From the NCBI GenBank assembly GCA_963833465.1, contig CAWHXW010000004.1, positions 186,001 to 250,000 of the forward strand: a DNA stretch of 64,000 bases. Direction: 5' to 3'. Shown piece by piece: positions 18,604 through 27,703 of the stretch; the first letter of the stretch is position 1; every line of letters starts with the position of its first letter. The notes beneath the pieces are model-generated. The model was not told the origin of the DNA and made no database searches. It worked only from the letters and a program-made list of their open reading frames with translations. Both the position numbers and the translations under genes were made by a program. This DNA comes from Fen-1298 sp963833465. Lineage in GTDB: Bacteria; Bacteroidota; Ignavibacteria; UBA10030.

Positions 18604-21050
18604 AGACTTTTTAATATCACTTCCAATTCTGCTTCTGTTTCCACCAGCACTTCGCGCGCTTTACTTCCATCGAACTGCCCTACTATACCAGCAGCTTCCA
18701 ATTCATCAATCAACCGTGCCGCCCGTGAGTACCCGACTTTCAATCTTCGTTGCAGTAACGACACCGAACCTTGCTGATGCCGAACTACAATATGCGCTGC
18801 CTCCGAAAATAATTCATCTTCACTTACACCAGTACTTGCACTTGCCTGCCTTTTCTTTTCCAAAACCGACGGCAATTTAAATGGAGTGCTATATCCCTTT
18901 TGTTTGCCGATATGATTCGTCACTCGCTCCACTTCATCCGTAGAGATAAATGCATTTTGAATTCTGTGCGGTTTAGGCGACCCTGACGGCAAGTACAGCA
19001 TATCGCCGTTCCCAAGCAACTGATCTGCACCATTCATATCAAGAATTGTGCGCGAATCAATCTTCGACGATACTTGATATGCAATCCTTGCGGGAAAATT
19101 TGCTTTTATAACACCGGTGATTACATCTACCGACGGGCGCTGTGTCGCAACCACAAGATGAATACCCACAGCCCGCGCTAATTGCGCCAGACGGGCAATC
19201 GGTTCTTCAACTTCTTTTGCGGCAGTGATCATTAAGTCAGCTAACTCGTCAATCACAACAATTAAATATGGAATTTTGCGATGTTTAACAGTCCCTGAAT
19301 CATGCAAGCGTCCGGCAGCAATTCGTTCATTGTAATCGGCAATATTCCGTACACCGGCAGCCGCCAATCGATCGTAACGGCTCTCCATTTCCAATTCGAC
19401 GCTTTTCAGAATGAGCACCGCATTATTTGCTTCTGTTATAATTTCTTCATCTAAATCAGGCGATACAGCGAGATAATGACTTCGGAGTTTTTTAAAAAGT
19501 GTGAGTTCAATTTTTTTCGGATCAATGATTATAAATTTTACATCGCTCGGATGCAACCGATAAATCAGACTTGTGAGAATAGTATTGATGCCGACACTTT
19601 TCCCTGAACCAGTCGACCCTGCAATTAACAAATGCGGCATCTTTGCAAGATCGTCCACATACACTTCACCTGAAATTGATTTTCCCATTGCCAAAGGAAG
19701 CAATGCTTTTGAATCCCGAAATTTTGCAGAATTAATAATACTGCGGATAGTTACAAGAGATGGATTATGATTTGGAATTTCAACACCGACAGTACCTTTG
19801 CCTGGCATCGGCGCAATTATTCGGATACCTTTTGCTTTTAATGCAAGCGCAATATCGTCCTGCAAACTTTCAATTCTGCTTATTTTTACACCGGCGGATG
19901 GTACAAGCTCGTACAGTGTTACAACTGGGCCCGGTGTCACCGAAACACTGTCGATCTCAACTGAAAAATCTGAAAGTTTCGCGCGGAGCAACTCTGCGTT
20001 GGCTTTCAACTCATCTTCATTTACATTTTCACTATCCCGGTAAACATCAAGAAGTTCTACTGATGGAAAAACGTAATCGATTTCTTCAATCACATTTTCA
20101 TCTTTTTCTGCTGTCCGTTCATCGAAATCAACCTCAGCTTCGACAACTTTCTCAAGTATATCAATAGAAAGATCAGAGCTCTTGGGCGGAACATTCAATT
20201 GAGTATCGCTCGTTACAGATTCCTCCGCTGGCGGTTTTATATTTACAGCTTTGATTACAGGATTTATCGGAGTCGGCAATGGCTTTGTTCGAACGACAGG
20301 TTCTGTTAATTCTTCCGCCGGCTTTTTTATTCGAACCGTCTCGCTTGCCTTTTTTGATTCGACATATTTTTGTTTAGCATCTTGTCTAATTTCCCACGAT
20401 TCTCTTTTTTCTATCAGCCACTCTATCCAGACGGCCACAGTATCTCGTAATTTTGCCCAAGTGACTTTATAATCTAAATCTACTAAAAGTGTCAGCACGA
20501 TGATAAACCCGCCAACCACGCAGATTGCCGCACCAGTGATACCAATAGATTTTACAAGCACATAAGCGATGAAGTGCCCGACAACTCCGCTCCATTCCAT
20601 AGGCAAAGCACTATCGAACTGCTTTAATAATCCCGCAAATGATGCAAATAAAACAGCAAGAATAATTGTATAGTTTGTAAGAATAATTTTGCGGCGCAGA
20701 TTTTTTTCGTTCAATAAATAAATGGACCATATGAAGCCAAGTAAAGGAACTATGATGACAGCAAAACCGATCGTTGAGTTAATGAACCAATTTGATATTA
20801 CGGCTCCAAGCAAGCCAAGCCAATTCTGTGTGTGTTCTGCTTTTAACAGAATGGACTCGTCGTTTGAAAATACTTTCCATATATCCCATAGTGAAATTTC
20901 TCCGCTTGCCTGATCGACAGCAGAATAAGAGATGATACTCAGCAGGAGCATTAACGAAGCGAGAATACCGATAAACGCACAGATTTGCCGCCGGTGACGG
21001 GGCGCTTCTTTCATCTCAGATATTTTTTGATTTTCTGCCATACGAGTCAT
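18600..21050 (-). CDS. ftsK: DNA translocase FtsK/SpoIIIE
   Basis: FtsK pumps DNA through the closing septum and guides chromosome dimer resolution. Four or so membrane segments lie in the first 200 residues. A variable linker (about 220-330) follows, then the motor domain with Walker A GSTGSGKS (about 478-485 from the chosen start) and Walker B LIVVIDELADLM. A C-terminal winged-helix gamma domain (SLLQRRLKVGYSRAARLIDE) reads polar DNA motifs. The longest frame starts at TTG 21080 and would overlap comB; ATG 21050 or ATG 21041 is more plausible, and no strong ribosome binding site decides. Length (about 816 residues) is normal. Confidence 0.95.
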   Translation of the reverse strand: MTRMAENQKISEMKEAPRHRRQICAFIGILASLMLLLSIISYSAVDQASGEISLWDIWKVFSNDESILLKAEHTQNWLGLLGAVISNWFINSTIGFAVIIVPLLGFIWSIYLLNEKNLRRKIILTNYTIILAVLFASFAGLLKQFDSALPMEWSGVVGHFIAYVLVKSIGITGAAICVVGGFIIVLTLLVDLDYKVTWAKLRDTVAVWIEWLIEKRESWEIRQDAKQKYVESKKASETVRIKKPAEELTEPVVRTKPLPTPINPVIKAVNIKPPAEESVTSDTQLNVPPKSSDLSIDILEKVVEAEVDFDERTAEKDENVIEEIDYVFPSVELLDVYRDSENVNEDELKANAELLRAKLSDFSVEIDSVSVTPGPVVTLYELVPSAGVKISRIESLQDDIALALKAKGIRIIAPMPGKGTVGVEIPNHNPSLVTIRSIINSAKFRDSKALLPLAMGKSISGEVYVDDLAKMPHLLIAGSTGSGKSVGINTILTSLIYRLHPSDVKFIIIDPKKIELTLFKKLRSHYLAVSPDLDEEIITEANNAVLILKSVELEMESRYDRLAAAGVRNIADYNERIAAGRLHDSGTVKHRKIPYLIVVIDELADLMITAAKEVEEPIARLAQLARAVGIHLVVATQRPSVDVITGVIKANFPARIAYQVSSKIDSRTILDMNGADQLLGNGDMLYLPSGSPKPHRIQNAFISTDEVERVTNHIGKQKGYSTPFKLPSVLEKKRQASASTGVSEDELFSEAAHIVVRHQQGSVSLLQRRLKVGYSRAARLIDELEAAGIVGQFDGSKAREVLVETEAELEVILKSL

Positions 21051-21066
21051 TCTCTGCAAAATTTGT

Positions 21067-21825
21067 TTATGCAGAAACAACAGGCGGTTCTTCTTTTCTT
21101 AGTTTAATTTTATTTTCTATTTGTACCGGAAGCACCGGTACCGAATCAACGTCTGCACAAATCTTCAAATCATCTGCAAAACCGATCTCGATCAAATACT
21201 TCCCATGTTCAGAGGTTTTTAGCATTTTGAGAATCGAGCGCCCAAACGATTTATATAAAGCACACGCCGCTTTTGCCGAATCGCTGAGATTTAATTCCAA
21301 CGATTCAAACTTCAACAATTTTTGAATCATCAATCCGGCGCATACTGCATCTTCTACACTAAAATTTCCGATTGTATTTAACCTGCCTGCGCAGATAAAT
21401 AAAAAATCTTTGTTTTCTTCCCTGATGAAATCCACTACTGTTGTCAGATTTAAAAATGAGCCAATTACCAGCGCACGTGCGTAACGGCTTTTTGCCATCG
21501 CGACCGAACCGTTCGTTGTGCAGTAAATAATAGATTTTCCCTTCACAGCGGCTTCATTGTACTCTAGAGGCGAGTTTCCAAGATTAAATCCTTCTATTGT
21601 TTTTCCGTTACGCTCACCGCCGCGGAGAGTTACTTCTCCAAACAGACTTCCTGAAATTTTTACAGCCGATTCAATGCTCGCAACAGGAATAATTTCACGT
21701 GCGCCGTTATTTAACGCAACTGTGATCGTTGAGCTCGCACGCAGTACATCGAGCACCACCACATTTTTATCGCGCAATTGCAAATCATCAAACTGACCAG
21801 CATTAAAACTAAGATCTATTTTCAT
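21067..21825 (-). CDS. comB: 2-phosphosulfolactate phosphatase (ComB) family
   Basis: ComB removes phosphate from 2-phosphosulfolactate, a Mg-dependent step of coenzyme M or sulfolactate formation. The family is also common in bacteria that do not make coenzyme M, where its role is less clear. The 252-residue protein matches family motifs: VVVLDVLRASSTI near residue 24, GGERNGKTIEGFNLGNSP, IYCTTNGSVAM and ICAGRLNTIGNFSVEDAVCA. It lies between gcvT (12-base gap) and ftsK in one run of genes. No other coenzyme M genes are visible here, so the physiological substrate is uncertain. Confidence 0.88.
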   Translation of the reverse strand: MKIDLSFNAGQFDDLQLRDKNVVVLDVLRASSTITVALNNGAREIIPVASIESAVKISGSLFGEVTLRGGERNGKTIEGFNLGNSPLEYNEAAVKGKSIIYCTTNGSVAMAKSRYARALVIGSFLNLTTVVDFIREENKDFLFICAGRLNTIGNFSVEDAVCAGLMIQKLLKFESLELNLSDSAKAACALYKSFGRSILKMLKTSEHGKYLIEIGFADDLKICADVDSVPVLPVQIENKIKLRKEEPPVVSA

Positions 21826-21837
21826 CCAAGCCCCTTG

Positions 21838-22926
21838 CTAATTATTTTTTATAAACGGCATCGTTACAATTGTCGCAGGTATTTCTTTATTTCTTACAAG
21901 TACCGAAACTACATTTCCGACATTTGCAAGTTCAGCAGAAACATATCCGATGCCAATCGCTTTTTTGAGTGTCGGCGAAAAAGTTCCGCTAGTTACATAG
22001 CCGACGACATTTCCGTTTCTTGTAATTTCGTAACCATGACGCGCTATTGTTCTATCCGGAAGAGTGAATCCAACAAGTTTTCTTTTCAATCCTTCCTCTT
22101 TTGCTTTTAATATAGCATTGCGTCCGTTAAAATCTTTTTTGCTAAGTTTTGTAATCCATCCCAATCCAGCTTCCAGCGGATGCGTAGTCTGATCGATTTC
22201 GTTTCCATAAAGACAAAATCCCATCTCTAAGCGAAGCGTATCACGAGCGCCAAGCCCAACCGGCTGAATGCCGAACTCCTTGCCGGCATCGAAGATTGTA
22301 TCCCAAACATTTTTCGCCGTTTCAACATTTGCATCGAAATATAATTCAAATCCTAATTCGCCTGTGTATCCTGTGCGGGAAATAATCATCGGAATACCAG
22401 AAAGTAAATTTCTTGTGAAGGTATAATACTCAACTTTTGATAAATCTTCTTTAGTCAACTTTTGAAGTGTCGCCAAAGATTTTGGACCTTGTACCGCGAG
22501 CAATGCCGTCGTATCGCTTACGTTTTCAATTTCCACATCGCCGAATTTTTGAGATAGAAGCCAATCAAAATCTTTTTTAAGATTAGATGCATTAACCACC
22601 ATCATATACTGATTATCCATCCGATAAATAAGAAGATCATCGATAATTCCGCCATTCTCATAACACATTGCAGAATACTGCACTCTTCCTAATTTCAATC
22701 TTGCGGCATCATTAATCGTGACTTTTTGAAGAAAATTGAGCGCATCATTTCCGCGCACATAAAATTCTCCCATATGTGTAACATCAAAAACCCCGACGGA
22801 TCGGCGAACGGCAATGTGTTCTTCAATAATGCTTGAATATTGCACCGGCATTTCGAAACCGGCAAATTCTACTATCTTCGCCCCAAGCGATGTATGCAGA
22901 TTGTAAAATGGTGTCCGTTTAAGCAT
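21838..22926 (-). CDS. gcvT: Aminomethyltransferase (glycine cleavage T-protein)
   Basis: GcvT transfers the one-carbon unit from lipoyl-bound aminomethyl on H-protein to tetrahydrofolate. The 362-residue sequence is complete. It shows the folate-binding half (GVFDVTHMGEFYVRG near residue 44; SRTGYTGELGFELYF around 200) and the C-terminal barrel (GFTLPDRTIARHGYEI, VGYVTSGTFSPTLKKAIGIG). The other glycine cleavage genes are not in the window. It is followed closely by comB. Confidence 0.96.
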   Translation of the reverse strand: MLKRTPFYNLHTSLGAKIVEFAGFEMPVQYSSIIEEHIAVRRSVGVFDVTHMGEFYVRGNDALNFLQKVTINDAARLKLGRVQYSAMCYENGGIIDDLLIYRMDNQYMMVVNASNLKKDFDWLLSQKFGDVEIENVSDTTALLAVQGPKSLATLQKLTKEDLSKVEYYTFTRNLLSGIPMIISRTGYTGELGFELYFDANVETAKNVWDTIFDAGKEFGIQPVGLGARDTLRLEMGFCLYGNEIDQTTHPLEAGLGWITKLSKKDFNGRNAILKAKEEGLKRKLVGFTLPDRTIARHGYEITRNGNVVGYVTSGTFSPTLKKAIGIGYVSAELANVGNVVSVLVRNKEIPATIVTMPFIKNN

Positions 22927-23018
22927 TATTTTCTTTGTAGGTTTTAATCAACAATTTTTTTTGTTATTTTGTTCATTAACAAATAAAAATGAATTTAATA
23001 TAAAATTTGATTTTTGCC

Positions 23019-24665
23019 TCATTTGTACTGTTCTGTAATTTCTTTTTTTTGTTTTACCGAGAAGAATTTAAATTCGTCTGCGTGTAATACTGGATCCGGA
23101 ATAAGTTTCATTTTCACAAAGAATTTGAATTGCAGTTTTGTCAGTCGGCTGATTGTGCCTACAGAAAGGTATTCTGCAATTATCGGATTAACTCTAAGTT
23201 CCAATCTGTATTCACGCTTTTCAGTTTTAAATCGTTTGATCCAACGTTCAATTTGATTCATAGTGGAGGTTTTGGATTGTACTAAACCCGTGCCGCCGCA
23301 CATCGGGCATCCTTCGCTAAAACTCAATTGCACGCTTTGACGAATACGCTGGCGTGTAATTTGTACCAACCCGAAATCTGTCATTGGCAAAACTGTAACT
23401 TTTGCGCGGTCCATCCGCAATTCTTTTTTCATTTCATCATAGATTTTTTTCTTATTTTTTTCATTTTCCAAATCTATAAAATCAACAACAACGAGACCGC
23501 CTATATCGCGCAGACGAAGCTGTCTACAGATTTCGCGAGCCGCTTCAAGGTTCGTGCGAAGCGAATTCATTTCTTGTTCTTTCTTCGCAGCATAACGTCC
23601 GCTGTTCACGTCAATCACAGTCATAGCTTCAGTTTTTTCTAGAAATAAGTAGCCGCCGCTCTTCAGCCATACTTTCTTGCTTAAAAGCACTTGAATTTCT
23701 TTCTCAATACCGTACTTATCAAAAATCGGTTCTTTCTCTCGATAGTATTCTACACGATTAAGCATGTCCGGCGAAATCCATTGCACATAAGCACGAATCT
23801 CTTTGAAGAGTTTTTTTTCATCTACCACTACATGCTCCACGGTATCTTGAAACAGGTCGCGAATTACGCTGGATGTTGTATTCATATCTTTGTAAATCAA
23901 TGCAGGAGCTTTTTCCGATTTCACAGATTTCTCTATGCTTTGCCACGTTTTGATCAATTCATCAAGATCTTGCTTCAGCATCTCGTCTGTTTTTCCATCA
24001 GCAACTGTGCGAATTATCGCGCCGAACCCTTTCGGCAGCATTTCACGAACAATTTTTCGGAGCCGGTGTTTCTCCTTGAAATTAGCGAGCTTCTTTGATA
24101 CTCCAACTTTTCCATCGAATGGAATAAGAACAAGAAAACGTCCGGGGATAGAAATTGCAGAACGAACTCGCATACCTTTTTTCCCTACCGGCTCTTTCGT
24201 AATCTGAACTAATATTTCTTGTCCCTTTTGTAAATTAATTTGCGAATAATTTTGTTGAGAATGCCGGCGCTTTTGCAAATCATGATAATGGTCCTTGCTT
24301 TCCGTATGTTCACCCTTACCGGGGACACCATTTATTTCATTTGACGTAGCCGTACCGTTTGGAAGTAGAGATTCTGCTTCTACAACTTCTTCTTCCTTCT
24401 CGTCTTCATCTTCATCGAAGAGTGTATTAAACTCTTCGATAGAGCCGACATCAGAAAAATGCAAAAAAGCATCCTGATTCATTCCGATATCAATGAATGC
24501 TGCACGAATACCATGCATCACTTTGGCAACCCTGCCAAGATAAATGTCGCCAACATTACGTGCTCTACCGGGTGTTTCTACGAACAGTTCAGCGGTTTTG
24601 CCATCCTCAAGAATGGCAATTCGATGTTCGTTCGCAGTCGAATTGATAATAATTTCTTTTTTCAT
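23019..24665 (-). CDS. rng: Ribonuclease E/G family endoribonuclease
   Basis: An endoribonuclease for rRNA maturation and mRNA decay. The 548-residue protein starts with an S1-like domain (about 37-175) interrupted by an acidic, low-complexity insertion rich in E, D and S. The catalytic core shows the two metal-binding aspartates in VIDVNSGRYA and VVVDFIDLEN, and the zinc-link motif CPMCGGTG. It lacks the long C-terminal scaffold of RNase E, so it is closer to RNase G. ATG 24665 starts the conserved KKEIIINSTANEHRIAILED. Confidence 0.93.
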   Translation of the reverse strand: MKKEIIINSTANEHRIAILEDGKTAELFVETPGRARNVGDIYLGRVAKVMHGIRAAFIDIGMNQDAFLHFSDVGSIEEFNTLFDEDEDEKEEEVVEAESLLPNGTATSNEINGVPGKGEHTESKDHYHDLQKRRHSQQNYSQINLQKGQEILVQITKEPVGKKGMRVRSAISIPGRFLVLIPFDGKVGVSKKLANFKEKHRLRKIVREMLPKGFGAIIRTVADGKTDEMLKQDLDELIKTWQSIEKSVKSEKAPALIYKDMNTTSSVIRDLFQDTVEHVVVDEKKLFKEIRAYVQWISPDMLNRVEYYREKEPIFDKYGIEKEIQVLLSKKVWLKSGGYLFLEKTEAMTVIDVNSGRYAAKKEQEMNSLRTNLEAAREICRQLRLRDIGGLVVVDFIDLENEKNKKKIYDEMKKELRMDRAKVTVLPMTDFGLVQITRQRIRQSVQLSFSEGCPMCGGTGLVQSKTSTMNQIERWIKRFKTEKREYRLELRVNPIIAEYLSVGTISRLTKLQFKFFVKMKLIPDPVLHADEFKFFSVKQKKEITEQYK

Positions 24666-25000
24666 GCGGAATCCTCTTCCACTTCAGCAATAAAATTGTG
24701 TGATAAGCATACTGCATTTCAAAACGAAGTGGAAAAGTCCAGCTCGAATGCATCTTGCATTCTAAGCAGGGAAACACTCGCGTGAATCTTCCTCCAAATC
24801 GGCTGAAATAATGTGCTCTGCCATAAACAACTTGACGCTTCTCTTGAAGCAGCAAACTGATGGTTATAATAAGAATGATTATATAGCAGTGAACCATATC
24901 GTTTTTACCGTTTTCCAATAATCAGAGGTCAATAGATTTCAACAGACCCGCCGATCGATTGAGCCATCGGTTGTGGCTTTAAGTATTAAAAATTAAAAAA
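24666..25000. other. 335-base leader region upstream of rng
   Basis: This stretch lies between the SRP RNA gene and rng. It contains a small GCTTC-TCTT-GAAGC hairpin near 24838-24850 and AT-rich DNA in which rng must be started or read through. I see no convincing promoter, gene or RNA. Long 5' leaders upstream of RNase E/G genes are known to be used in autoregulation, but nothing here proves it. Confidence 0.4.
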
Positions 25001-25102
25001 GAGGTCAAGCTTCCCTGTGTCACACAAATCTGTTTGCCGACCGTTGCTTCCTTCCGGATCTGGCGGGGTTGGGCAATGTTTTGTTGCACAGGACTTGACC
25101 CC
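25001..25102 (-). ncRNA. ffs: Signal recognition particle RNA (small bacterial type)
   Basis: The minus strand carries the invariant SRP RNA tip: CCAGATCCGGAAGGAAGCAA, with the GGAA tetraloop and the asymmetric AGCA-type internal loop. The ends pair: GGGGTCAAGTCC at the 5' end with the GAAGCTTGACCTC region at the 3' end, giving a single hairpin of about 102 bases without an Alu domain. This RNA scaffolds Ffh for membrane protein targeting. A promoter lies directly upstream at 25113-25141. Ends may be off by a few bases. Confidence 0.93.
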
Positions 25103-25112
25103 AAATAGACAA

Positions 25113-25141
25113 ATAAAACTCCGATACCTAAATGTTTGCAA
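25113..25141 (-). promoter_or_regulatory. Promoter of the SRP RNA gene
   Basis: On the minus strand TTGCAA (25141-25136) and TTTTAT (25118-25113) are 17 bases apart. The expected start point, about 10 bases downstream of the -10 box, coincides with the first G of the SRP RNA at 25102, which supports the call. Confidence 0.6.
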
Positions 25142-25202
25142 AAAGCTAATTTTCGTTTATTGTTTCAGTATTTCTGCTATCATTTACAACTTATTACTTT
25201 GG

Positions 25203-25296
25203 GAAACTGATCAGGATCTCTCGATCGGACTCATTCGGAGGAACTGACAACCTTCCCGCATGCAACAGAACGTTCTTTCCATCGAACTACAGCTTT
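25203..25296 (-). pseudogene. Degenerate tRNA-like element with an insertion in the T-loop
   Basis: The minus strand reads like a relative of the neighbouring tRNA-Ala. AAAGCTG pairs with CAGTTTC except at the first pair. The D arm is GTTC/GAAC with GG in the loop. An anticodon-like arm TTCTG-TTGCATG-CGGGA closes through wobbles and reads GCA. GTCAG pairs with CTGAT as the T stem. The T loop is not TTCGATC but TTC, about 22 extra bases, then GATC. The 94-base length and loss of the Ala G-U pair suggest a decayed copy of tRNA-Ala rather than a working tRNA. A real tRNA with an unusual T arm is less likely. Confidence 0.5.
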
Positions 25297-25331
25297 TTAA
25301 ATTTACTCACACTTCCTTGTAAAAGCTCAGT

Positions 25332-25403
25332 GGAGCTGATCAGGATCGAACTGACGACCTCTTCGTTGCGAACGAAGCGCTCTCCCAACTGAGCTACAGC
25401 CCC
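25332..25403 (-). tRNA. tRNA-Ala, anticodon CGC
   Basis: A complete 72-base cloverleaf on the minus strand: acceptor GGGGCTG/CAGCTCC with the G3-U70 pair that marks alanine tRNA, D arm GCTC/GAGC, anticodon arm CTTCG-TTCGCAA-CGAAG giving CGC, and T arm GTCAG-TTCGATC-CTGAT. CCA is not encoded. It sits between mazG (opposite strand) and the SRP RNA gene. Confidence 0.96.
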
Positions 25404-25448
25404 AGAATTAATTTAAAATTAAGCAATTACTACTAAAAAAACAAACGT

Positions 25449-25477
25449 TTGATTCTGGAATAGTTTTTCGTTATTCT
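25449..25477 (+). promoter_or_regulatory. Candidate promoter of mazG
   Basis: Plus-strand TTGATT (25449-25454) and TATTCT (25472-25477) with a 17-base spacer. The ATG at 25498 follows with GGAG seven bases before it, so the leader would be short. Confidence 0.5.
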
Positions 25478-25497
25478 GAACTGAAATTGGAGCATAA

Positions 25498-26268
25498 ATG
25501 GGAAAGAACCAAAAGAATATTGATAAATTTATAAGAATTGTCAGGCGGCTTAGAAAAGATTGTCCATGGGACCGTGAACAGACTCATAAATCTATTAAAC
25601 ATGGTTTGATCGAAGAAACTTATGAGGTCATTGAAGCAATCGATCAAAACAACTCAAACGAATTAAAAAAAGAATTAGGCGACTTGCTTCTTCATATAGT
25701 TTTCCATGTTGTAATGGCTGAAGAAGAGAAATCATTCACGCTTGAAGACGTTATTGATTCCATTTCTGAAAAAATGATCCGGCGGCATCCGCATGTATTC
25801 GGTAATGCAACGGTGGAAGATTCGCACGAAGTAAAAAGAAATTGGGAGCACATTAAAATAGCAGAGGGAAGAAAATCTGTGATCGACGGAGTGCCAAAGC
25901 AAATGCCTGCATTACTGCGTGCGCTGCGTATTCAGGAGAAAGCATCTAAAGTAGGATTCGATTGGAAAAATAAAAGCGATGTCTGGAAAAAAGTTGATGA
26001 GGAAATTAAAGAACTCGCCGGAGCAGAGCGATCAAAAAACCATGCTCATATCGAAGAAGAATACGGGGATTTACTGTTTTCATTAGTCAATTATTCCAGA
26101 TTTATCGGAGTTAATCCGGAGTTTGCATTAAAAGATTCGATTAATAAATTCAGCAAACGATTTTACCATATTGAAAAGGAACTTCAGCGGCGCGGAAAAC
26201 GCATCGGAACTGTTTCTATGAAAGAAATGGATGAAATCTGGGATGCAAAGAAGAAATCAAAAAGTTAA
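25498..26268 (+). CDS. mazG: Nucleoside triphosphate pyrophosphohydrolase MazG
   Basis: MazG hydrolyses (d)NTPs to monophosphates and cleans the nucleotide pool. The 256-residue protein has the typical tandem layout. The N-terminal MazG domain has RLRKDCPWDREQTHKSIKHG and the metal-binding EETYEVIEAI plus GDLLLHIVFH. The second domain has EEIKELAG and EEYGDLLFSLVNY. The start is supported by GGAG seven bases upstream. It is one of the few plus-strand genes and converges with phoH. Confidence 0.95.
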   Translation: MGKNQKNIDKFIRIVRRLRKDCPWDREQTHKSIKHGLIEETYEVIEAIDQNNSNELKKELGDLLLHIVFHVVMAEEEKSFTLEDVIDSISEKMIRRHPHVFGNATVEDSHEVKRNWEHIKIAEGRKSVIDGVPKQMPALLRALRIQEKASKVGFDWKNKSDVWKKVDEEIKELAGAERSKNHAHIEEEYGDLLFSLVNYSRFIGVNPEFALKDSINKFSKRFYHIEKELQRRGKRIGTVSMKEMDEIWDAKKKSKS

Positions 26269-26432
26269 TGATGACTTTTAAATCTCAAATTAGAATTGAT
26301 AAATATCAAATAAATTCCAAAAACTAAATCCAAAACGCAAAATATATTAAATACACTTGAGCTTTGGAAATTGAATATTTGTTTTAGCTTTGACTGCTGA
26401 AAATTGAAGTTTTAGAAACATCATAACTCAGG

Positions 26433-27431
26433 TTAACTTCCGCCGTTTGTTTTTCCATTCCCAATTCCATTTGTATGATAACGCTCGTACGCGTCGATAA
26501 TATCCTTCACAAGGCGATGCCTTACTACATCGTTTTTATCAAAATAGCAGAATGTAACGCCCTGAATTCTTTTCAGAATCTCCTGTATCTGAACAAGTCC
26601 CGATGTGGTCTTTGTTGGCAGATCGATTTGAGTAATATCACCGGTAATTATAGCGCGGGAATTTGTGCCAAGGCGTGTCAGAAACATTTTCATTTGCATT
26701 GCCGTAGCGTTTTGCGCTTCATCCAATATTACAAACGCATTGTGAAGCGTTCTTCCGCGCATATATGCCAGGGGAACAATTTCAATAATTCGTTTCTCGA
26801 TGTACCCGCGCAATTTTTCTACCGAAAGCATATCATCAAGTGCATCATATAACGGGCGCAGATAGGGATCTATTTTATCGCGGAAATCGCCCGGTAAAAA
26901 TCCTAAACTCTCTCCGGCTTCTACTGCCGGTCGTGCCAGAATTATGCGTGTCACATCTCGATTCTTCAATGCGGCAACTGCCATAGCGACCGCTAAATAA
27001 GTTTTACCTGTGCCTGCAGGTCCTATCGCAAAGACAATATCGTTCTTTCTTATCTGCAGAATGTATTGTTTCTGGCCCTGAGTTCTTGGTTTGATGATGC
27101 CGGTCTTTGTATATAATATTGCAGTATCATTTTCCTCTGGCTTTATTTCTGATGGAAGATCGGGTGTAAAGCTGTTAACTGAAACAAGATCGATGACGGT
27201 ATCAATATCATTAGCATTGAGTGTGCCGTTCTTGTTCAGCATGTAAATAAGTTCACTGACAACTTTCTCAATCTTTCCAATTTCAAATTGCGATCCTTGA
27301 ATCGTCAACTGATCGCCGCGCACAGTTAAATTTGCGTCGAATCGTTCTTCAAGCATCTGAAGATTTGCATCATTGAAACCTAACAATTGTACTATATCAA
27401 CACCTGCAAGCGGTATTTTTTTTTCAGTCAA
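26433..27431 (-). CDS. phoH: PhoH family protein (PhoL type)
   Basis: A cytoplasmic P-loop ATPase of the PhoH family, often linked to RNA metabolism and ribosome maturation. Residues 1-110 form the N-terminal KH-like part. The ATPase domain has Walker A GPAGTGKTYLA, the family hallmark RPAVEAGESLGFLPGD and Walker B FVILDEAQNAT. Length (332) is typical. The start is TTG at 27431 with AAAGGAG about 10 bases upstream; no better ATG exists before the conserved region. A small open frame ends 6 bases before it, and the shared promoter is at 27704-27732. Confidence 0.93.
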   Translation of the reverse strand: MTEKKIPLAGVDIVQLLGFNDANLQMLEERFDANLTVRGDQLTIQGSQFEIGKIEKVVSELIYMLNKNGTLNANDIDTVIDLVSVNSFTPDLPSEIKPEENDTAILYTKTGIIKPRTQGQKQYILQIRKNDIVFAIGPAGTGKTYLAVAMAVAALKNRDVTRIILARPAVEAGESLGFLPGDFRDKIDPYLRPLYDALDDMLSVEKLRGYIEKRIIEIVPLAYMRGRTLHNAFVILDEAQNATAMQMKMFLTRLGTNSRAIITGDITQIDLPTKTTSGLVQIQEILKRIQGVTFCYFDKNDVVRHRLVKDIIDAYERYHTNGIGNGKTNGGS

Positions 27432-27437
27432 CTTCTA

Positions 27438-27602
27438 TCAACTCCTTTGATACATGGGTAAAAATAATAAATGCCCTCCGGTGACATAATTACCGTTAGG
27501 GCACTTACAATCAAGCTCCTTATGACGACGTAAAATTGCGTGTAGTTTAATCTCTTTAGTGCTTTGCTGCGGCCGCTCGTACAGTTCTTCTTTAACCAAC
27601 AT
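27438..27602 (-). CDS. Possible 54-residue protein upstream of phoH
   Basis: An ATG frame at 27602 encodes a protein-like sequence starting MLVKEELYERPQQSTKEIKL and containing KCPNGNYVTGGHLLFLP. It ends at TGA 27440-27438, and its last codons contain the AAAGGAG that serves phoH. An in-frame TAA directly precedes the ATG and no clear ribosome binding site is seen. A second frame starting at ATG 27678 (28 codons, MIHQGQKLKNPPKVSLAMEK) ends overlapping this start, so a frameshifted longer gene of about 80 residues is possible. A hairpin (27473-27502) lies inside it. I do not recognise the family. Confidence 0.4.
   Translation of the reverse strand: MLVKEELYERPQQSTKEIKLHAILRRHKELDCKCPNGNYVTGGHLLFLPMYQRS
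27460..27502 (-). terminator. Terminator-like hairpin in the phoH leader
   Basis: On the minus strand GCCCTAACGGT and ACCGGAGGGC pair imperfectly around a 9-base loop and are followed by ATTTATTATTTTT. It lies between the promoter and phoH, in the correct orientation to reduce readthrough into phoH, so it could be an attenuator. It also overlaps the possible 54-residue gene, so it may just be coding sequence. Confidence 0.4.
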
Positions 27603-27703
27603 TTACGCACAATTGATTTTTTTCCATCGCCAAACTAACTTTCGGTGGATTTTTTAGTTTCTGACCTTGATGAATCATGTTATTTTTAATCAGAACTTGA
27701 CTT

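Noticed and set aside
24607..24918. Minus-strand frame of 103 codons overlapping the start of rng
   Set aside because: It overlaps the well-supported rng start in another frame, has no ribosome binding site and an unnatural composition.
27428..27610. Minus-strand 60-codon frame overlapping the phoH start
   Set aside because: It runs in a different frame through the leader; the frame at 27438-27602 reads more like a protein and carries the phoH ribosome-binding sequence at its end.
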